This document shows positions 8,650-16,721 of a stretch of DNA of 64,000 bases, one piece after another. The notes under the pieces are model-generated. The model had not been told where the DNA came from. It was given only the letters and a program-made list of their open reading frames with translations, and did not search any database. The translations under genes were made by a program, and so were the position numbers. Within the stretch, counting starts at the first letter, position 1. Each line of letters starts with the position of its first letter. The DNA comes from an uncultured Lachnospiraceae bacterium (GTDB taxonomy: Bacteria; Bacillota; Clostridia; Lachnospirales; Lachnospiraceae), in contig CAMWXE010000019.1 in the NCBI GenBank assembly GCA_947178145.1, positions 1 to 64,000 on the forward strand, given 5' to 3'.

Positions 8650-9984
8650 TCATTCCCCCTTCGGATCATCCAAAATGCCAATAAACAATGGAAGTTCTCT
8701 GTCCATGTCCATTATCATGTAAAGAAATGGCTCGTCAAAGTAAAGTGCTCTTGGCTCGGATCCGAACATCACGCCGCCATCCCTCATATCAATCTCAGTC
8801 ACGGCAGCAGCTTCCGTTCCCTCCTCGTCCACAATGATTTTCGCCTTCTGCCTCACCAGGCTGATAAACAAATTCATGCCGCTCTGTGTCGTGCCCATCT
8901 GGCTAAAATCAGCCTTCACAGGATCAAAGCACTCTGTCAGTCCCATATCAAACAAATACTTGTTTAATTCCCTGTCAAATGTCACTTCAAATTTGGGAAG
9001 TTTTAGATGAACCCGTTCGTTTTGTCTGCTAAGGAGCATACTCCTGACGACTTCAACTGTCAATTTCCCGTACATCTCCCTGATATCGTCATTTCCTGTC
9101 GGTTTCAATGCGATCAATGCCATATTTACGCTTGTATCGCTATCGCTCTGGTAAGGCAGGATAACCCCTTCTGCAAATTCATTTGCGATGCAATCCAGAT
9201 TTGTCATATAGAGGTTCATCATATCAACTTGTTGCGCTGCGCTCCGTGCCCTGTCCGTGAAAAAATCTTCTGTATACGTATGCTCCGCCGCAAAAGGTGT
9301 CTCCCATTTTCCCTTGAAATACACGGCATCAAAAAGTACAAGCCTCGTCATGCTATCCACGGGACTTTCAATCATATTGTCAATCATGCCGTTTGTTTTG
9401 TCAAAAACCCACCTGTTCATACAGTTCATAGCCTCTTGTGTGGACAGATTCGTCTGAAAGGCCTCTGCGCCCATCAGGGATTTGATTGTGCCAAGCCATG
9501 CATCCTCCACGAGAAATTCATCGTCTATCCACGCAGAATTTGCTATCGATATCTTGAGTGTATCCCCGTTCTGTGGGAACGTGTTTGTCATATCATCCGA
9601 AAATACCTCCATATCCCCAAGCACATTGCCAAATTCGTCCAGTGTCGCGCCGTCCGCCCCGCAGCCTGCCATGGAAAGTGCCAGATAAGCCGATACTGGT
9701 GAGAGCACAGGATTCTTATCACCGATACTCTGTGCAAACAGCTCATATCCAAACTGCTGCACATCTTCATACGATGTAATAGAATAATCGATGCACACAC
9801 CCTGCGTTGTGTTTTCTGTCAGATTCTCCACAGATATTTGACTCTCCTTCTCCTCTGAAATAACTGCCTGATTTTGTTCTGTTATCTGCCAGTCAGGCCG
9901 CTCACTGTTTCTGCTGGCACAGCCGCTGAAAAGACAAGCAGCTGCGATAATTACGGATGTTGTTATCATACATTTTCGAGCCAT
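8650..9984 (-). CDS. Serpin family lipoprotein (first of a tandem pair)
   Basis: An about 444-residue serpin closely similar to the next gene, so a tandem duplication. The signal peptide ends LFSGC, a lipobox. Shared motifs are NPVLSPVSAYLALSMAGCGADG, DAVYFKGKWETPF, the hinge EEGTEAAAVTEI and PLFIGILDDP. The reactive loop differs from its neighbour (IDMRDGGVMFGSEP against VIMACGAAMVEPQEP), so the two should inhibit different proteases. The start at 9984 has AAGGAGGGATGCACT directly upstream; an in-frame ATG 75 bp further up is not supported. The anti-sigma gene ends 13 bp upstream. Confidence 0.9.
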   Translation of the reverse strand: MARKCMITTSVIIAAACLFSGCASRNSERPDWQITEQNQAVISEEKESQISVENLTENTTQGVCIDYSITSYEDVQQFGYELFAQSIGDKNPVLSPVSAYLALSMAGCGADGATLDEFGNVLGDMEVFSDDMTNTFPQNGDTLKISIANSAWIDDEFLVEDAWLGTIKSLMGAEAFQTNLSTQEAMNCMNRWVFDKTNGMIDNMIESPVDSMTRLVLFDAVYFKGKWETPFAAEHTYTEDFFTDRARSAAQQVDMMNLYMTNLDCIANEFAEGVILPYQSDSDTSVNMALIALKPTGNDDIREMYGKLTVEVVRSMLLSRQNERVHLKLPKFEVTFDRELNKYLFDMGLTECFDPVKADFSQMGTTQSGMNLFISLVRQKAKIIVDEEGTEAAAVTEIDMRDGGVMFGSEPRALYFDEPFLYMIMDMDRELPLFIGILDDPKGE

Positions 9985-9997
9985 AGTGCATCCCTCC

Positions 9998-10924
9998 TTA
10001 ATATTCATTGGCAAACCGGAATATATAGCCGTACTCCGGCGATGCCTGAAATGTATCAAACTCTATTTTTGTAAAAGTTCCTGTGAGCTGGAAATCTTCG
10101 GAAAGCTTCACGGCGTATCCAAGTTCTGCCAAACGTCTGTACTCCTGCTCGATTTTCACACTGCCAGTGTCCAACATATTCAACTGTTCATAATGAATCC
10201 CTCTGTCATCGTCTTTTTCAACGTCACCATAAAGGTCAATCACAACTTCATATGCATAAACGGGGCTGTCAGCAGTATCCAGTGCATTTTCCTGCGCTGT
10301 ATAATACGCTATCGTCTCCTGCAAATAATGAGAACAGAAATAGTCTCCCTTCCCGGGAACCGGATAATCGTAGACTGAATTGTCTTTTTCGCCATAATAG
10401 TCGCGAACGACTGTGTATGAAAGGCGTTCTGTCTCTGTTTCCACGATATCTCTTGATTGATCCTGCAGTTCACCAGTTGTTGCTGCGTAATCCTTGAAGG
10501 ACGCCGAAGCCTCCTCAGTACTTTGTTTGGTATCGGTATTGTCTGCCATAGCATCACTGCCTGCTGTCCCCTGACCGCCTGCCACCATATCGGTTTGTGT
10601 ATCCGATGCCATATTGTTTTCCGCTGGCATATTTTCTGTTGTGCTTCCTTCGCCGCCGCTGTCATTGGCTACTGTGGCATCCATTGCAATCGGAGATGCT
10701 GTATCGGCACCCGCATTTCCAGAATACTCCTCCTGGGCGTCCTGATGCAGCCAGAACGCAGATACTGAGATGCCAATCATGGCAATGCATGCCGCTGCCA
10801 CGCCCCATTTTCCGAATCGTTTCGTTTTATTTCTATACAGCACATTGGCTGGTGCTTCCAGCGCTTCTTGAATCAGTGCATCATCAATATACTCCATACA
10901 TTCCAGCAGATCTTTTCCTCTCAT
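9998..10924 (-). CDS. Membrane anti-sigma factor-like protein
   Basis: A 308-residue protein with an acidic cytoplasmic N-terminus (LLECMEYIDDALIQEALEA), one transmembrane helix (about residues 40-60, GVAAACIAMIGISVSAFWL) and an outside domain. The outside part starts with a long low-complexity Ala/Asp/Thr-rich linker (about 65-150) before a compact C-terminal domain with repeated YxYxVxxD-like strands. Its ATG overlaps the sigma stop codon (ATGA, 10921-10924), the usual coupling of sigma and anti-sigma. It would hold the sigma factor until an external signal releases it; the trigger is unknown. Confidence 0.75.
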   Translation of the reverse strand: MRGKDLLECMEYIDDALIQEALEAPANVLYRNKTKRFGKWGVAAACIAMIGISVSAFWLHQDAQEEYSGNAGADTASPIAMDATVANDSGGEGSTTENMPAENNMASDTQTDMVAGGQGTAGSDAMADNTDTKQSTEEASASFKDYAATTGELQDQSRDIVETETERLSYTVVRDYYGEKDNSVYDYPVPGKGDYFCSHYLQETIAYYTAQENALDTADSPVYAYEVVIDLYGDVEKDDDRGIHYEQLNMLDTGSVKIEQEYRRLAELGYAVKLSEDFQLTGTFTKIEFDTFQASPEYGYIFRFANEY

Positions 10925-11478
10925 AAATGAATGCCCTCCTTCTCCAGATGTTCACGCAGTTTCTTTCGCATGCGGAAAAGAATTGATTTCACTTTGCTCT
11001 CGCTAATCCGAAATGTGCCGGAAATATCTTTCACGGAATCCATATACCAATAGCGGCGCACAAACACCCTCCGCATCTCTGTCGGCTGCTGATACAAAAA
11101 TTCACTGATAATACGCCCAATCTCCTTACTGTCGAGCTTCTGCTCCAGATCGTCCGGCGAAGGGATGCAGTTCTCAATCTCGTCGCTCAGCTCCACGACC
11201 GTCACGCACCGTTTCTGCGCATGGTAGTAATCGTACTTTCCAAAGGAAAAATTACGCGTAAGTTTTGCAAGATATGCAAAAAAGAAATTTGGTCTCTCCG
11301 GCGGCAGTGTATTCCATGTAGCGTGGTATGTATCATTCACACACTCCTCCGCGTCCTGTCTGTCATGCAGAATATTCATTGACAGATTCTGGAGCCTCCC
11401 ACCGTATTTTCCATCCGTTTCTGTTATCGCCTGCTGTGAGCGCTTCCAGTATAATTCGATAATCTCGTTGTCCTCCAA
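10921..11478 (-). CDS. ECF-type RNA polymerase sigma factor
   Basis: About 185 residues. Region 2 is recognisable (LQNLSMNILHDRQDAEECVNDTY) and region 4 carries the helix-turn-helix (RRYWYMDSVKDISGTFRISESKVKSILFRMRKKL). The best start is TTG at 11478 behind AAAGGAGGACATCAC, giving the family-typical MEDNEIIELYWKRS; an ATG 45 bp upstream has no ribosome binding site. It heads the operon sigma, anti-sigma, serpin, serpin, and so probably controls serpin output. The 5' leader holds an inverted repeat ATTCCCT / AGGGAAT (11540-11565). A promoter of its own type could not be identified with confidence. Confidence 0.85.
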   Translation of the reverse strand: MEDNEIIELYWKRSQQAITETDGKYGGRLQNLSMNILHDRQDAEECVNDTYHATWNTLPPERPNFFFAYLAKLTRNFSFGKYDYYHAQKRCVTVVELSDEIENCIPSPDDLEQKLDSKEIGRIISEFLYQQPTEMRRVFVRRYWYMDSVKDISGTFRISESKVKSILFRMRKKLREHLEKEGIHL

Positions 11479-11658
11479 AGTGATGTCCTCCTTTGTTTCA
11501 TTTAGCGTATGGTTCACATACACTGTGGAACTGCGTGCAATTCCCTATACTTATTAAGAGGGAATCTGTAACGTATGGTTGCAGATTTCATATATTTATA
11601 TCATCATTATATATGCATAGACTCATTTTTTACAGAATTTTTTATTGCGCATTCCATT

Positions 11659-11687
11659 TTGACAACTGTTCTTTATAGTGGTATAGT
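11659..11687 (+). promoter_or_regulatory. Sigma-A type promoter
   Basis: TTGACA (11659-11664), 17-base spacer, TATAGT (11682-11687), upstream of the 91-residue gene. A perfect 9-bp hairpin GAATACAGT / ACTGTATTC follows at 11699-11722, in the 5' untranslated region. Confidence 0.75.
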
Positions 11688-11751
11688 TATTATTTAGAGA
11701 ATACAGTCATATTACTGTATTCCCGCTAATATTTGTGAAAGGATGATAAAC

Positions 11752-12024
11752 ATGACACCTGAAGATAAGAAATTATTGGAACGAATCAATGACTATGCTG
11801 ACCGGGTGCTGAAAGATTTCGATCCGCAGAAAACACGCGTTTCATTTCAGTTGGAGAAGCTCAAACCGATCATGGAGGAAATCGCAAAAGAGACTGGGGC
11901 AACTGTGGAAGAAATTTTTATCAAATATATGGACCTGGCAAGTCAGGTCACTGTCAGCCGCGAGACGAAGTTTCAGAACACCATCGGAAACATGACCAAA
12001 TATGGTGATGTTCATGACGCTTAG
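11752..12024 (+). CDS. Hypothetical protein, 90 aa
   Basis: A charged, probably helical protein (MTPEDKKLLERINDYAD to KYGDVHDA) with no membrane segment. It is conserved-looking but I do not recognise the family. The ATG at 11752 has AAAGGATGATAAAC upstream; an in-frame ATG 9 bp earlier overlaps that site. It has its own strong promoter and a strong terminator, so it is monocistronic. It is the only plus-strand gene between 2.9 and 21.8 kb. Confidence 0.7.
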   Translation: MTPEDKKLLERINDYADRVLKDFDPQKTRVSFQLEKLKPIMEEIAKETGATVEEIFIKYMDLASQVTVSRETKFQNTIGNMTKYGDVHDA

Positions 12025-12068
12025 CAAGGAACTGTTAACAGTTACTAAGAATATCATTTAAGGCAACA

Positions 12069-12095
12069 AAAAAAGGATGTTATGCATCCTTTTTT
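12069..12095. terminator. Bidirectional rho-independent terminator
   Basis: AAAAAAGGATG / CATCCTTTTTT, an 11-bp perfect stem with a 5-base loop. It ends the 90-residue gene on the plus strand and the putative small RNA on the minus strand. Confidence 0.9.
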
Positions 12096-12302
12096 GAATG
12101 TTCCTTTTACACATTTTTCAACACGGTTCCTCTGTATCGTTTTCCTCTCACACACTTCCCCATACACATCATAACTTTCTATACAAACTTCCCCAAGTTT
12201 GCCTCCGAAAGCCTATCCCTTTTACACAAAAGACGTTCCGCTAAATCCCTCTATGGTACTTTATAAAAACCTTGTTTTCGAAATATGTAACGATGTTTCT
12301 AT
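12070..12302 (-). ncRNA. Putative GGA-rich small RNA, about 230 nt
   Basis: The minus strand from a perfect -35/-10 promoter (12309-12337) to the terminator at 12069-12095 has no plausible reading frame. The predicted RNA contains about ten GGA triplets, several in predicted loops: a perfect 7-bp hairpin CAAACTT-GGGG-AAGTTTG with GGA at the loop/stem edge, GCTT-TCGG-AGGC, and AATGT-GTAAAAGGA-ACATT. A nearby AUGGGGAAGU resembles the CsrA site (A-x-GGA-x-GU). Repeated GGA loops are the hallmark of CsrA/RsmA-sequestering RNAs in other phyla; applying that here is inference. It does not look like 6S, tmRNA, SRP RNA or RNase P. The ends are estimated from the promoter and terminator. Confidence 0.6.
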
Positions 12303-12308
12303 GTATAG

Positions 12309-12337
12309 ATTATTGCATATTTATTACGCATTGTCAA
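12309..12337 (-). promoter_or_regulatory. Promoter of the putative small RNA
   Basis: On the minus strand: TTGACA (12332-12337), 17-base spacer, AATAAT (12309-12314). There is no coding sequence downstream before the terminator. Confidence 0.75.
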
Positions 12338-12510
12338 CCTTTTTTTAAACTTTTCATTAATATATTGTTACATAAACGATGCAATTTTTATGTATTGCGC
12401 GTGCAGTTTTCACAAAGAACGCTGTTACTCTTTGGCTATACTTCTTCACCCAGCTTTTCTTTTGCATCTCCTCGAGCCAACAAGTGTAAGCATGCACAAA
12501 TATTGTGCGC

Positions 12511-12553
12511 AAAAAGCAGAACATGAATTCTTTAAGAACGCTGTTCTGCTTTT
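12511..12553 (-). terminator. Terminator of the leu-ilv-ser operon
   Basis: Inverted repeat AAAAAGCAGAACA / TGTTCTGCTTTT (12511-12523 and 12542-12553). On the minus strand the stem is followed by a T run. It lies 22 bp after the serA stop codon. Confidence 0.85.
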
Positions 12554-12574
12554 CTGGTTATTCTCAATATAGAA

Positions 12575-13738
12575 TTATTTCACAACACGCACCCGGAACA
12601 CGCCGTCAATCCCATTCAACTGCGCAATAATCCTGTCGTCAGCAGACTGTTCAATATCAATCATGGTATAGGCATATCCGCCCCTCGACTTGTTGGTCAT
12701 GTCGCTGATGTTGATACCTGCTGCACCAAAAGCAGCGGTAAACTGTGTGATCATGTTTGCAATATTCTTATGAAGAATTGCTACTCTTCCCACATTGCTG
12801 CACACACCCATGTCGCATGCCGGATAGTTTACACTGTTTCTGATATTACCGCTCTCAAGATAATCCTTGAGCTCATCCACTGCCATCACTGCACAGTTAT
12901 CTTCTGATTCCTCTGTGGAAGCTCCAAGATGCGGAATCACAATACATCCCTTCTGACCAGCTGTCGTCGGATTGGGGAAGTCCGAAACATACTTTCTGAC
13001 TTTTCCTGACTCGAGCGCAGAGAGCATATCCTTTTCATTGACAAGGAGATCGCGCGCAAAATTCAGCACTACGACACCCGGCTTCATCTTTGCGATGGCA
13101 GCAGCGTTGATCATCCCCTTTGTGGCATCCATAAGCGGTACATGGATTGTCACAAAATCACATTCTGCATAAATGTCATCGACATTGATGACATGCTTTA
13201 CCTCGCGGGAAAGCTTCAATGCCGCATCGACAGAGAGATAAGGGTCATATCCATAGACATCCATACCGAGGGCCACTGCCGCATTGGCCACCCTGATACC
13301 GATTGCCCCAAGACCGATGATGCCAAGCTTTTTGCCCTGTATTTCCGTACCAGCAAAGTTCTTCTTCTCCTTCTCGGCATCTTTGGCAATCGACTCCGCA
13401 CCAGTGTTGGCTTTCACCCAGTCAATGCCGCCTGTGATATCCCTCGATGCCAGCAGCATACCCGCAATCACAAGCTCCTTAACACCGTTTGCATTGGCAC
13501 CCGGCGTGTTAAATACGACAATCCCCTTATCTGCACACTTGTCAAGGGGGATATTGTTCACACCGGCTCCGGCTCTTGCAACAGCCAGAAGCGTCTCCGG
13601 CAGCTCCATCTCATGCATGGACGCACTTCTGACAAGCACCCCCTCCGCCTTTGCGATGTCATCCGTTGTCTGATAATTTTCTGTAAATCTTGACAATCCT
13701 ATATCGGAGATAGGATTCAGACATTTATACTGATACAT
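12575..13738 (-). CDS. serA: D-3-phosphoglycerate dehydrogenase
   Basis: 387 residues. Oxidises 3-phosphoglycerate to 3-phosphohydroxypyruvate with NAD+, the first step of serine synthesis. The NAD-binding motif GKKLGIIGLGAIGIRVANAA (about 134-153) and the catalytic His in IPHLGASTEESE are present. The C-terminal ACT domain (about 315-387) is likely the serine-feedback site. The ATG overlaps the serC stop by one base (TAATG), so the two are translated together. It is the last gene of the leuB-ilvD-ilvB-serC-serA run, followed by a strong terminator. Confidence 0.95.
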   Translation of the reverse strand: MYQYKCLNPISDIGLSRFTENYQTTDDIAKAEGVLVRSASMHEMELPETLLAVARAGAGVNNIPLDKCADKGIVVFNTPGANANGVKELVIAGMLLASRDITGGIDWVKANTGAESIAKDAEKEKKNFAGTEIQGKKLGIIGLGAIGIRVANAAVALGMDVYGYDPYLSVDAALKLSREVKHVINVDDIYAECDFVTIHVPLMDATKGMINAAAIAKMKPGVVVLNFARDLLVNEKDMLSALESGKVRKYVSDFPNPTTAGQKGCIVIPHLGASTEESEDNCAVMAVDELKDYLESGNIRNSVNYPACDMGVCSNVGRVAILHKNIANMITQFTAAFGAAGINISDMTNKSRGGYAYTMIDIEQSADDRIIAQLNGIDGVFRVRVVK

Positions 13739-14820
13739 TATACATTTGCCTCCTCAAATTTCTTCATAAACGCCACAAGCTTCTCCACGCCCTCGATTGG
13801 CATCGCATTGTAGATGCTTGCACGCATACCGCCAACTGTCCTGTGCCCTTTCAGGTTCTCAAAGCCTGCTTCCTTTGCTTCCTTGACAAATCTGGCATCC
13901 AGTTCCTCGCTTCCTGTCACGAAAGGCACATTCATCAGAGAGCGATCCTCTTTTCTGACCGTTCCCTTGAAGAGCTTGCTCTCATCCAGGAAATCATAGA
14001 GAATCTTTGCCTTTTTCTCATTGTGCTCTTTCATCTTCTCAAGTCCGCCCATCTTCTTGATCCACTTGAACACCTTTCCGCAGATATAGATACCATATGC
14101 GGGCGGTGTGTTGTATAAAGAGTCATTATCTGCATGTGTCTTGTACTTCAGCATGGTTGGCGTTCCCGGAAGCACATCATCCGTAATCAGATCTTCCCTG
14201 ATGATTACAATGACAACACCTGCTGGTCCGATGTTCTTCTGCACGCCGCCATAGATCACACCATATTTTGTGACATCCACAGGCTCTGACAGGAAACAGG
14301 AAGACACATCAGCCACGAGCGTCTTTCCTTTTGTGTTTGGCAAAGCCTTGAACTTTGTGCCGTAGATCGTATTGTTCTCACAGATATACACATAATCCGC
14401 ATCCTCGGAAATCGGCAGATCAGAACAGTCTGGTATATAAGAAAACGTCTGATCCTCACTGGACGCAATCTTGTTTGCCTTGCCGAAGAGACACGCCTCC
14501 TGATAAGCTTTCTTAGCCCACTGGCCTGTGACAATATAGTCCGCGACACCGTTTTTCATGAGGTTCATGGGAATCATGGCAAACTGCTGACTTGCGCCGC
14601 CCTGCAGAAACAGAACCTTGTAGTTGTCAGGAATATTCATGAGCTCCCTCAAATCCGCTTCCGCTTCCTTGATAATGGTATCATAAGCTTTCGAACGGTG
14701 GCTCATCTCCATAACCGACATACCGGTTCCTCTATAATCTAACATCTCGTCTGCAGCTTCTTTAAGAACTTCTTCAGGTAAAACTGCGGGACCTGCTGAA
14801 AAGTTGTACACTCTGGACAT
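13738..14820 (-). CDS. serC: Phosphoserine aminotransferase
   Basis: 360 residues. PLP enzyme that converts 3-phosphohydroxypyruvate and glutamate to phosphoserine and 2-oxoglutarate. The start MSRVYNFSAGPAVLPEEVL, the phosphate-binding GGASQQFAMIP and the PLP-lysine region YGGVQKNIGPAG are clear. AGGAGGAGT-type site before the ATG. No serB (phosphoserine phosphatase) is seen in the window. Confidence 0.95.
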   Translation of the reverse strand: MSRVYNFSAGPAVLPEEVLKEAADEMLDYRGTGMSVMEMSHRSKAYDTIIKEAEADLRELMNIPDNYKVLFLQGGASQQFAMIPMNLMKNGVADYIVTGQWAKKAYQEACLFGKANKIASSEDQTFSYIPDCSDLPISEDADYVYICENNTIYGTKFKALPNTKGKTLVADVSSCFLSEPVDVTKYGVIYGGVQKNIGPAGVVIVIIREDLITDDVLPGTPTMLKYKTHADNDSLYNTPPAYGIYICGKVFKWIKKMGGLEKMKEHNEKKAKILYDFLDESKLFKGTVRKEDRSLMNVPFVTGSEELDARFVKEAKEAGFENLKGHRTVGGMRASIYNAMPIEGVEKLVAFMKKFEEANV

Positions 14821-14874
14821 TTCTGACTCCTCCTGATTTTCTTTTTTGATGCGCCCTCTTGCAGATGCAGCAGA

Positions 14875-14988
14875 TTACTTTACAACGCAAAAGCAGCATA
14901 TTACACTATTGTTCCAATGCAATGACAGCGCCAATCCCAGCACTGCCATCACACCACCTATGATGAAACCAAGCAAAAATTTTCTCAT
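14875..14988 (-). CDS. Possible 37-aa membrane peptide
   Basis: A short frame starting 14 bp after the ilvB stop: MRKFLLGFIIGGVMAVLGLA, one hydrophobic helix, then a short tail with CCFC near the end. The N-terminal two basic residues plus helix fit a single-pass membrane peptide. The ribosome binding site is only GGAA at about 9 bases. It fills most of the ilvB-serC gap and would be made from the same transcript. It could be chance. Confidence 0.35.
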   Translation of the reverse strand: MRKFLLGFIIGGVMAVLGLALSLHWNNSVICCFCVVK

Positions 14989-15001
14989 ATATCATTCCAT
15001 A

Positions 15002-16681
15002 TTACTGGCGCTGTTTCAAGTCCTCCGCATCAAACGCCTCACTGATTGCCGCTCCTGCCGGAACCATCGGAAATACCTTGTCATCCTCCTCGATCACACA
15101 CTCAATCACGACAGGCTTATTCAGGGAAACAGCCCTCTCAAGAGCAGGCCCTACTTCCTCGCGTTTTGTGACGCGTATCGCCTCACAGCCAAGTCCCTCA
15201 GAAACTTTCACGAAATCGACTTTATCAGTCAACACAGTCTGCGAATATCTCTTTTCATAGAACAATGTCTGCCACTGTCTTACCATGCCAAGCACATGGT
15301 TGTTAATAACAATCTGAATAATCGGAATGTTGTAGCGGCTTGCAGTTGCCAGCTCATTCATATTCATGCGGAAACAGCCATCTCCGGCAATGTTGACACA
15401 GATTTTACCAGGCATGCCTACTTTGGCGCCGATACAGGCACCAAGTCCGTATCCCATCGTGCCAAGACCTCCCGACGAAAGGAATGTGCGGGGCTCTGTG
15501 TACTGATAAAACTGTGCAGCCCACATCTGATGCTGTCCGACATCCGTCGAAACAATCGCCTTTCCCTCTGTCACCCGGTCGAGCTCTTCGATAATGTATG
15601 GACAAGTCAGCTTGTCGGATTCATACCTTAAAGGATACTTTGCCTTAAACTCTTTGATCTGGGCAATCCACGCATCATGCTCCTGCTGTTCAAGCTTGCT
15701 GTTCAGCTCCTTCAAAACAGTCTTTAAATCACCGATAATCGAGGCGTCCGTCTTAATATTCTTGTTAATCTCCGCAGCGTCAATGTCAATATGCAGGATC
15801 TTTGCATTTTCCGCAAATTTCCTGGGATTCCCGACAACGCGGTCAGAGAATCGCGCGCCCAGGGCAATCAGTAAATCGCACTGGCTGACACCGTAGTTGG
15901 ATGTCTTCGTTCCGTGCATACCAATCATACCCGTATAGAGCGCACTCTTTCCGTCAAAAGCGCCCTTTGCCATAAGTGTGTCGCACACAGGCGCCTGTAT
16001 CTTGTCTGCAAATTCCTTGACTTCCCTGGAAGCGTTTGAGAGAATCGCGCCGCCGCCCAGATAAATATACGGTTTTTGGGCATTTTTGATCATCTCAAGA
16101 GCTGTGTCAATATCTTTTTCTGTGTACGAGTTGATGATAACAGGAGCCTCCGGTTTCACAGGAACGAACTCGCACTTGTTTGCTGTCACATCTTTTGTGA
16201 TGTCAACCAATACCGGTCCTGGTCTCCCTGACTTTGCAATCTTAAACGCTTTTCTGATAGTGTCGGCGAGTTTTGTTACATCTTTTACAATATATCCATG
16301 TTTTGTGATCGGCATGGTCACGCCTGCAATGTCGACCTCCTGAAAGGAGTCTTTTCCAAGCAGCGGCAATGTAACATTTGCCGTGATTGCAACCATCGGC
16401 ACAGAATCCATGTACGCTGTGGCGATGCCCGTAACCAGATTTGTCGCACCAGGACCGCTCGTCGCAAGGCAGACACCGACCTTACCTGTGGCGCGCGCAT
16501 AGCCATCCGCAGCGTGAGAAGCTCCCTGTTCGTGGGATGTCAGAATATGCTTAATCTCATCGCTGTGCTTGTATAACTCATCATAAATATTTAATATCGA
16601 GCCGCCGGGATAGCCAAATACAGTGTCTACCCCCTGCTCCTTCAGACATTCGATAACAATTTGTGAACCTGTCAACTGCAT
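15002..16681 (-). CDS. ilvB: Acetolactate synthase, large (catalytic) subunit
   Basis: 559 residues. ThDP enzyme that condenses pyruvate to acetolactate (valine/leucine) or with 2-ketobutyrate (isoleucine). The N-terminal VFGYPGGSILNIYDEL, the catalytic Glu in LTSHEQGASHAADGYARA and the ThDP/Mg motif GDGCFRMNMNELATA with the following NN are present. No regulatory subunit gene (ilvN) follows, which is unusual; it may lie elsewhere. Between ilvD and serC in a minus-strand operon. Confidence 0.93.
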   Translation of the reverse strand: MQLTGSQIVIECLKEQGVDTVFGYPGGSILNIYDELYKHSDEIKHILTSHEQGASHAADGYARATGKVGVCLATSGPGATNLVTGIATAYMDSVPMVAITANVTLPLLGKDSFQEVDIAGVTMPITKHGYIVKDVTKLADTIRKAFKIAKSGRPGPVLVDITKDVTANKCEFVPVKPEAPVIINSYTEKDIDTALEMIKNAQKPYIYLGGGAILSNASREVKEFADKIQAPVCDTLMAKGAFDGKSALYTGMIGMHGTKTSNYGVSQCDLLIALGARFSDRVVGNPRKFAENAKILHIDIDAAEINKNIKTDASIIGDLKTVLKELNSKLEQQEHDAWIAQIKEFKAKYPLRYESDKLTCPYIIEELDRVTEGKAIVSTDVGQHQMWAAQFYQYTEPRTFLSSGGLGTMGYGLGACIGAKVGMPGKICVNIAGDGCFRMNMNELATASRYNIPIIQIVINNHVLGMVRQWQTLFYEKRYSQTVLTDKVDFVKVSEGLGCEAIRVTKREEVGPALERAVSLNKPVVIECVIEEDDKVFPMVPAGAAISEAFDAEDLKQRQ

Positions 16682-16721
16682 ATTAAAAATCTCCTTTGGT
16701 CATAGAATGATATTGTGTACA

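Noticed and set aside
9007-9702. 231-codon frame opposite the first serpin
   Set aside because: Antisense shadow; no start signals.
12070-12302. 6S RNA, SRP RNA or tmRNA at this place
   Set aside because: No long bulged hairpin as in 6S, no SRP GGAA/ACC loop context and no tRNA-like ends as in tmRNA.
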